Below are positions 14,358-18,316 of a stretch of DNA of 18,316 bases, piece after piece. Position 1 is the stretch's first letter, and every line of letters starts with the position of its first letter. Origin of the DNA: PVC group bacterium (GTDB lineage Bacteria; Verrucomicrobiota; Kiritimatiellia; CAIKKV01; PXCX01); NCBI GenBank assembly GCA_003565195.1, contig PXCX01000086.1, positions 1 to 18,316 on the forward strand, written 5' to 3'. The translations under genes and the position numbers were made by a program. The notes below the pieces were generated by a model. The model ran no database searches and was not told the DNA's origin. It saw nothing but the letters and a program-made list of their open reading frames with translations.

Positions 14358-16283
14358 ATGGTCTATGATTTCGACATAATCGTTGCCGGCATCGGTCATG
14401 CCGGATGCGAAGCCGCCCTGGCCGGTGCCCGGATGGGGTTATCGACTGCGCTGGTCACTTTCGACGCGCAGGCGGCGGCTCGCATGTCTTGCAACCCGTC
14501 GGTCGGCGGCATGGCCAAATCGCATATTGTTTTTGAACTCGATGCTCTGGGCGGCGAAATCGCACGCAATACAGATTACAGCGGCATCCAGTTTCGTGTC
14601 CTGAACACCCGAAAAGGACCGGCAGTCCAATCCAATCGCGTACAGTGCGACAAACCTGCCTATACCCTCCGCATGGGGCAGATTCTTTCCCAAACCGGCG
14701 GCTTGAGAATTATTCGTGGTGAAATCGTGGAGTTGTTGATCCGGCATTCACGCTGTGAGGGTGTACGCCTTGCGGACGGCAGCAAGATCAGCGCCCGAGC
14801 AACGATTTTGACTTGCGGGACCTTCCTAGGTGGCTGTATGCATATCGGCAATCGCCAAATCGCAGGTGGCCGACTTGGCGAAGCGGCATCGCTTAAACTG
14901 GGCCGTCAACTCCAGGAACTGAACTTCGGGATCCGGCGCCTTAAAACAGGCACTCCGCCACGACTGCATCTTGACAGTATTGACCGAAGCCGCATGCAGG
15001 AACAACCCGGATGCGTTCCTGCGCCTTTCTTCTCCATGATGGCAAGGCGCGAATTGTTCCACGTGGAACAATCAACCGCAGACTCGAGCGACGCACCCTC
15101 GCACGACACCAAGCCGCCGGGGCCATTGCGGCCCTGGTCGCCGGGAACCTCGCAATTGTCTTGCTGGATCACCCATACCACTGCCCGGAGCCACGAGATC
15201 GTGCATCAAAGCCTGAAGCAAAGCGCACTGTATGGCGGCGCGATTTCCGGAACCGGCGTGCGCTATTGTCCGTCGATCGAAGACAAAATCGTGAAGTTCC
15301 CGGATCGGGATTCCCACCATGTATTTATTGAGCCCGAAGGCCGCGAAGTGCTCGAAATGTATCCTAACGGCATTTCCAACAGCTTGCCTGAAAAAGTGCA
15401 GCATGATCTGGTGCATTCCATCCCGGGGTTGGAAAACGCCCGCTTTTTGGCGCCGGGCTATGCCATCGAATACGATGCCATCGATGCAACCCAATTAATG
15501 CCGACACTTGGAGCAAAGCATATTGAGGGCTTGTATTGCGCCGGACAGATCAACGGTACGACCGGATACGAAGAAGCCGCCGCCCAAGGCTTTATGGCCG
15601 GGGTTAACGCAGCCTTGGCCATCCGCAACGAACCACCTTTCATACTGCAGCGCAACGAAGCCTATATCGGCGTGCTGATCGACGATCTGGTGACCAAGGG
15701 AACCGACGAACCCTACCGCATGTTTACCTCACGTGCCGAATATCGACTTCATTTACGACAGCATAATGCGCGATTCCGTTTGCTTGATGCGACACGCCGA
15801 CTGAATATTGCCCCTCCCGAGGATTGGCAGGAAACCGAACAGTTTGCCGCCGTGCTCGAAAAAGAACAGGAGCGCTTGCGCACAACCTATGAGGGTAACG
15901 CCAACTTGGCAAAAATTTTAAGCAGACCGGGCATGCACTACAGCGACCTTCCCGGTAAACCGCCGACCTTGCACCCGGAAGTGCGGCGCGAAATCGAAAC
16001 CCTGACCAAGTATGCGGGATATATCGAACGCGAAGACCGTCAAATCGCACGCTTCAGCGAATGGGAAACAGTTGTCATCCCTAAATGGCTTAAGATTCTC
16101 AATATCAAAGTGTTACGATATGAAACCCGTGAAAAACTCGCCCGTGTCCAGCCAATCAATTTGGGACAAGCGGGACGAATTCCCGGGATCAGTCCGGCCG
16201 ATATCGCCATTCTTGCTACACTGATCCGCCAAGGCCAAATGGAAAACCAAACCGATCTGGCGGAGGTGGATTGTCGCGCGTAA
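14358..16283 (+). CDS. mnmG: tRNA uridine-5-carboxymethylaminomethyl modification enzyme MnmG (GidA), with insertion
   Basis: FAD- and NADH-dependent partner of MnmE in U34 tRNA modification. The 641 residues show the FAD motif AGIGHAGCEAALAGARMG near the N-terminus, MSCNPSVGGMAK with Cys45, IQFRVLN, TGTFLGG, KTGTPPRL, THTT with the second conserved Cys269, RYCPSIEDKI, EPEGREV, YPNGISNSLP, GQINGTTGYEEAAAQG and TSRAEYRL. The C-terminal helical domain ends with IPGISPADI. Between PAPFFSM (221-227) and Cys269 there are 41 residues, where E. coli MnmG has about 12. The extra Pro/Ser-rich segment contains LFHVEQ, encoded by a parS-like palindrome. GGAAAG, overlapping the end of mnmE, serves as ribosome-binding site. 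The usual downstream rsmG-parA-parB set is absent; a convergent glycosyltransferase ends 20 nt away. Confidence 0.97.
   Translation: MVYDFDIIVAGIGHAGCEAALAGARMGLSTALVTFDAQAAARMSCNPSVGGMAKSHIVFELDALGGEIARNTDYSGIQFRVLNTRKGPAVQSNRVQCDKPAYTLRMGQILSQTGGLRIIRGEIVELLIRHSRCEGVRLADGSKISARATILTCGTFLGGCMHIGNRQIAGGRLGEAASLKLGRQLQELNFGIRRLKTGTPPRLHLDSIDRSRMQEQPGCVPAPFFSMMARRELFHVEQSTADSSDAPSHDTKPPGPLRPWSPGTSQLSCWITHTTARSHEIVHQSLKQSALYGGAISGTGVRYCPSIEDKIVKFPDRDSHHVFIEPEGREVLEMYPNGISNSLPEKVQHDLVHSIPGLENARFLAPGYAIEYDAIDATQLMPTLGAKHIEGLYCAGQINGTTGYEEAAAQGFMAGVNAALAIRNEPPFILQRNEAYIGVLIDDLVTKGTDEPYRMFTSRAEYRLHLRQHNARFRLLDATRRLNIAPPEDWQETEQFAAVLEKEQERLRTTYEGNANLAKILSRPGMHYSDLPGKPPTLHPEVRREIETLTKYAGYIEREDRQIARFSEWETVVIPKWLKILNIKVLRYETREKLARVQPINLGQAGRIPGISPADIAILATLIRQGQMENQTDLAEVDCRA
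15055..15070. other. parS-type chromosome partition site inside mnmG
   Basis: The 16-bp TGTTCCACGTGGAACA is a perfect palindrome, extended to 20 bp at 15053-15072. It matches the known parS form bound by chromosomal ParB (TGTTYCACGTGRAACA), as in pseudomonads. It lies in the mnmG reading frame as part of codons for LFHVEQ. parS sites cluster near the replication origin, and mnmE-mnmG is often origin-proximal, which supports the call. No parA or parB gene is visible in the window. Confidence 0.85.
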
Positions 16284-16303
16284 TCGTCGACCGGATTAGT
16301 GCC

Positions 16304-17776
16304 TTAGGCATCTTCTCTCAAACCAGACGCCTTCAGCATGGAGAAACGTTCCGGTGTCAGGAACTGATCAAGGATACGGGAGGCTTTTATGGCGGTTATA
16401 TCGTCGGCTGGGCTGGATCGCACGCTCCGGTAGGTTCGCAACAGTCGCTGCAAAAATGCCTTGGAACCGTAGGCGTTCTCAATCCGTAACGCATTCGTGG
16501 TGACGACGTCGGCGGCTGGCAGCTTGAGCAGCGTATCCGGCGATCCAATCCGATGACGCAGGCCACTATTATCAATGATGTTGTTCAAAACCTGTTGCTG
16601 GGCGGTTTCGTCCAATCGTCCGAAGTCGGTAGCTTGATTTCCGAGCGTTTCCGCAACCAGGGTATCGAAATCGCTGGTTTCTGGCGAGCGGCCGTAGGCC
16701 AGGCAGGTTTCGCCATAGGCATCGCGCAAACGGCCGGCGAAAGCCGGCCCGTCAAAGGCCGTCCGCGGTACGTCCAGTCGCGAATACAGATTCTCAAGAT
16801 TAATGCCGGCCCGGCTGAAATCGTCGGTGATTTCAGGCAGGTTACGACCTACCACCGCGCGGCCTTGCAGCCATGGTTCCACGAATCCCAGGCCGAAACC
16901 TTCGGTAATGCTTGTGCTGAGCGCGGCGCGCGACTGTCGCAACAACGTTCGCAACGAGGTGCCGCTGCCGCCGACATCGAAATCAATTGGCAGATCGAGC
17001 GCCCGGCTCTGTTCGACCCAGAAGGTATACATCGGACGCTGTTCGGGATTCTTTGGCGCCATGGTGACCGCGAAGCTGGCAGCGCCCTCAAATAAGGCCG
17101 CCAGCAGCAGGCATTCACCCAGGTTCTTGCGCCGGATACCGCGGACTGGATAAAGATAGTATGTTCCAGTGGCCGGCGGTAAAGGTTCCGTGCCCACGAC
17201 TGGGTTTGGAAGGTAATGGGTTTGGGTATCCGGCACGCCGGCCGCTTTCAGGATATTCCGGTCGCGGCGGTTAAGCAGCGCGTAATGGACATGCGCACCG
17301 CGGGGATAAAGGACATCGCCCGGGTCCATTCCGTGTTCGCCGATGATGCGGCAGATCCGTTGGTAAAGCGCTGGACGTCCGTCTTCGGCAAAATCGTGAA
17401 TTTGCAGTAACAGCGGCTGACCGGCGCGCGCCAGTTCGTAAACGGCCCAGGTCAAGGCGGGGTTTTTGCCCAAACTATGATTATGGATGTGCCAGATATC
17501 CGGCGGCCCGCCCAGGGCTTGCGCGGCAGTACTTTCCAGCGCTTCGCGTAATACCCGGCCGGCGGCCGGCACATCGTCCGGCACCCCGTAGCCCAAGCCT
17601 GGGACCACCATCGTTTGATCCGTCGCCAAATCGCCGTCGCCAGCCGGCGGTTCACCGGCAAGCACGACCGAACAGATACCGGCTTGATCAAGCATTTTGT
17701 GCGACATGCCGATGACCCGGGTTACCCCGCCGGGATGTAGATGATAGTGGACCGTCGCGATCCGTTGAATATTCAT
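16304..17776 (-). CDS. GT-B fold glycosyltransferase, family GT4-like, substrate unknown
   Basis: A 490-residue glycosyltransferase that probably moves a sugar from a nucleotide-sugar donor. The N-terminal half has the acceptor-side glycine loop HPGGVTRVI (14-22), HIHNHSLGKN (96-105) and QIHDFAEDG. The C-terminal half shows YPVRGIRRKNLGE (209-221) and the donor-binding E-x7-E signature TEGFGLGFVE with Glu292 and Glu300, followed by PWLQGRAVVG. This pattern is that of retaining GT4-type enzymes. About 120 extra residues follow the usual end (370-490), mostly predicted helical, with no family I recognise. No signal peptide or membrane segment is seen, so it is cytosolic. ATG 17776 has a GGGGGAAAG ribosome-binding site at about seven bases. 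It stands alone, convergent with mnmG, so context does not reveal the acceptor. Confidence 0.85.
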   Translation of the reverse strand: MNIQRIATVHYHLHPGGVTRVIGMSHKMLDQAGICSVVLAGEPPAGDGDLATDQTMVVPGLGYGVPDDVPAAGRVLREALESTAAQALGGPPDIWHIHNHSLGKNPALTWAVYELARAGQPLLLQIHDFAEDGRPALYQRICRIIGEHGMDPGDVLYPRGAHVHYALLNRRDRNILKAAGVPDTQTHYLPNPVVGTEPLPPATGTYYLYPVRGIRRKNLGECLLLAALFEGAASFAVTMAPKNPEQRPMYTFWVEQSRALDLPIDFDVGGSGTSLRTLLRQSRAALSTSITEGFGLGFVEPWLQGRAVVGRNLPEITDDFSRAGINLENLYSRLDVPRTAFDGPAFAGRLRDAYGETCLAYGRSPETSDFDTLVAETLGNQATDFGRLDETAQQQVLNNIIDNSGLRHRIGSPDTLLKLPAADVVTTNALRIENAYGSKAFLQRLLRTYRSVRSSPADDITAIKASRILDQFLTPERFSMLKASGLREDA

Positions 17777-17878
17777 ATCACACTTTCCCCCGCAATCAGA
17801 TTGGCAGATTCAATCGGTTGACGGCTTTGAAAAAACGCGCGTTCGCTTAACGCATACCGCTTTCTTGTCGCGATCCGT

Positions 17879-17907
17879 ATGATGGCAAAATAATAACAGC
17901 ATGTCAA
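17879..17907 (-). promoter_or_regulatory. Candidate sigma-70 promoter for the glycosyltransferase
   Basis: Minus strand: a perfect TTGACA at 17907-17902, a 17-nt AT-rich spacer, and CATCAT at 17884-17879, which matches four of six -10 bases. The predicted start near 17872 leaves a leader of about 95 nt before ATG 17776. Confidence 0.5.
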
Positions 17908-17942
17908 AAACTTCAGGGAAGTCCCAAAATTGCGGACTGAAG
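17906..17942 (-). terminator. Terminator-like hairpin before the glycosyltransferase promoter
   Basis: Read on the minus strand, CTTCAG (17942-17937) and CTGAAG (17916-17911) can pair around 20 nt and are followed directly by five T (17910-17906). An alternative inner stem, AGTCC with GGACT, is possible. It could end a leftward transcript entering from beyond the window. The stem is short and the loop long, so this is tentative. Confidence 0.25.
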
Positions 17943-17962
17943 ATTGTCGATTGATGATTTAT
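17928..17962 (+). repeat. Left array of five 7-bp repeats (GATTNNN)
   Basis: Consecutive 7-mers read AATTGCG, GACTGAA, GATTGTC, GATTGAT, GATTTAT. Three of the five begin with GATT and the others differ by one base in that word. It faces a matching array in opposite orientation 104 nt to the right. Confidence 0.7.
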
Positions 17963-18066
17963 CAAAACAGGGCTGAAGAGCACGTATTTTTACGAAGCGT
18001 GCGACATCATGACATGCTTGATGGTCGGAATCGGCGCATATTTACCTAACGCGCTTGTTTTCAGCA

Positions 18067-18101
18067 ACAAATCGAAAATCATAAATCAACAATCCGCAAT
18101 C
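18067..18101 (-). repeat. Right array of five 7-bp repeats, inverted
   Basis: On the minus strand, consecutive 7-mers read GATTGCG, GATTGTT, GATTTAT, GATTTTC, GATTTGT. All five begin with GATT. Aligned without gaps to the left array, I count 24 of 35 identical bases, including eight in a row at the start (ATTGCGGA). Confidence 0.75.
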
Positions 18102-18316
18102 CTGGCTTTGAAGTTTTGCCATAAGCATTTTGCCAAGCCGGCGTGATCGTTTGCGGCGAAGCCATAATGCATCGCCAGATAGATATTTTGTGACCGACCA
18201 TTTCGCCCCTGCGGATCGATTAAGTTGATCGACGAAGGGTATCCGAGTAAGGGTTTCGAGGAAGTGTGCGTTTAAGCGTACGGTTAAGCGTCCATAGCGT
18301 GCGAAGCCACACTTAC

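Larger units (their letters stand above)
17777..18316. other. 540-nt region without a convincing gene
   Basis: No open frame here has a start, ribosome-binding site and family resemblance together. The stretch contains the glycosyltransferase promoter (17879-17907), a terminator-like hairpin (17906-17942) and two inverted arrays of 7-bp repeats (17928-17962 and 18067-18101). A 7-bp inverted repeat, AAGTGTG at 18262-18268 with CACACTT at 18308-18314, encloses repeated TTAAGCGT words. A neighbouring gene may begin beyond the right edge. Confidence 0.5.

Noticed and set aside
16271..16489. 72-codon open frame with GGAGG before a TTG at the end of mnmG
   Set aside because: The ribosome-binding-like sequence is attractive, but the frame lies opposite the clear coding end of the glycosyltransferase and its product resembles no family, including RsmG.
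18009..18146. 45-codon open frame in the right-hand non-coding region
   Set aside because: It has no ribosome-binding site, runs through one of the 7-bp repeat arrays and resembles nothing I recognise.

Overview
This is a bacterial chromosomal window of housekeeping and cell-envelope genes, with no rRNA, tRNA, CRISPR array or insertion sequence that I can see. The gene content suggests a diderm bacterium: an HflK/HflC pair, type IV pilus or type II secretion assembly proteins, a sigma-54-activator-like regulator, and a primary sigma factor with a lysine-rich head. My best guess is the PVC superphylum, perhaps Kiritimatiellota. That rests on overall resemblance only and has not been tested by any search.

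Layout. Positions 1-12626 are read on the minus strand, probably as three transcription units. From upstream to downstream they are: (a) pilB, pilC and an NtrC-type response regulator (12626 to 8338); (b) a CxxCxxxCC cysteine-cluster protein, panB, hflK and hflC (8310 to 5027), only 27 nt after (a) and possibly joined to it; (c) rpoD, dprA and topA (4835 to 1). Unit (c) has its own near-consensus sigma-70 promoter at 4952-4980. topA runs off the left edge of the window. At 12627-12953 transcription diverges, with candidate promoters facing both ways and a 9-bp inverted repeat. mnmE and mnmG then run rightward (12954-16283). They converge on a minus-strand GT-B glycosyltransferase (17776 to 16304). 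The last 540 nt hold no convincing gene. They do contain that glycosyltransferase's promoter and two inverted arrays of 7-bp repeats.

How the genes work together. MnmE and MnmG form the enzyme that modifies the wobble uridine of certain tRNAs. PilB and PilC are the motor ATPase and inner-membrane platform of a pilus or secretion machine, and the adjacent regulator may control it. HflK and HflC form a membrane SPFH complex. PanB makes ketopantoate for coenzyme A. RpoD, DprA and TopA serve transcription initiation, protection of incoming single-stranded DNA, and relaxation of supercoils.

Most notable observations: (1) a perfect 16-bp parS-type chromosome-partition site inside mnmG, lying in a family-atypical protein insertion of about 29 residues; (2) an NtrC-type regulator that keeps Walker A but has lost the GAFTGA loop and the Walker B acidic pair, so it is unlikely to be a normal sigma-54 activator; (3) 7-bp-periodic arrays in two intergenic regions, one of which contains the mnmE start codon; (4) a histone-tail-like basic head on the primary sigma factor.
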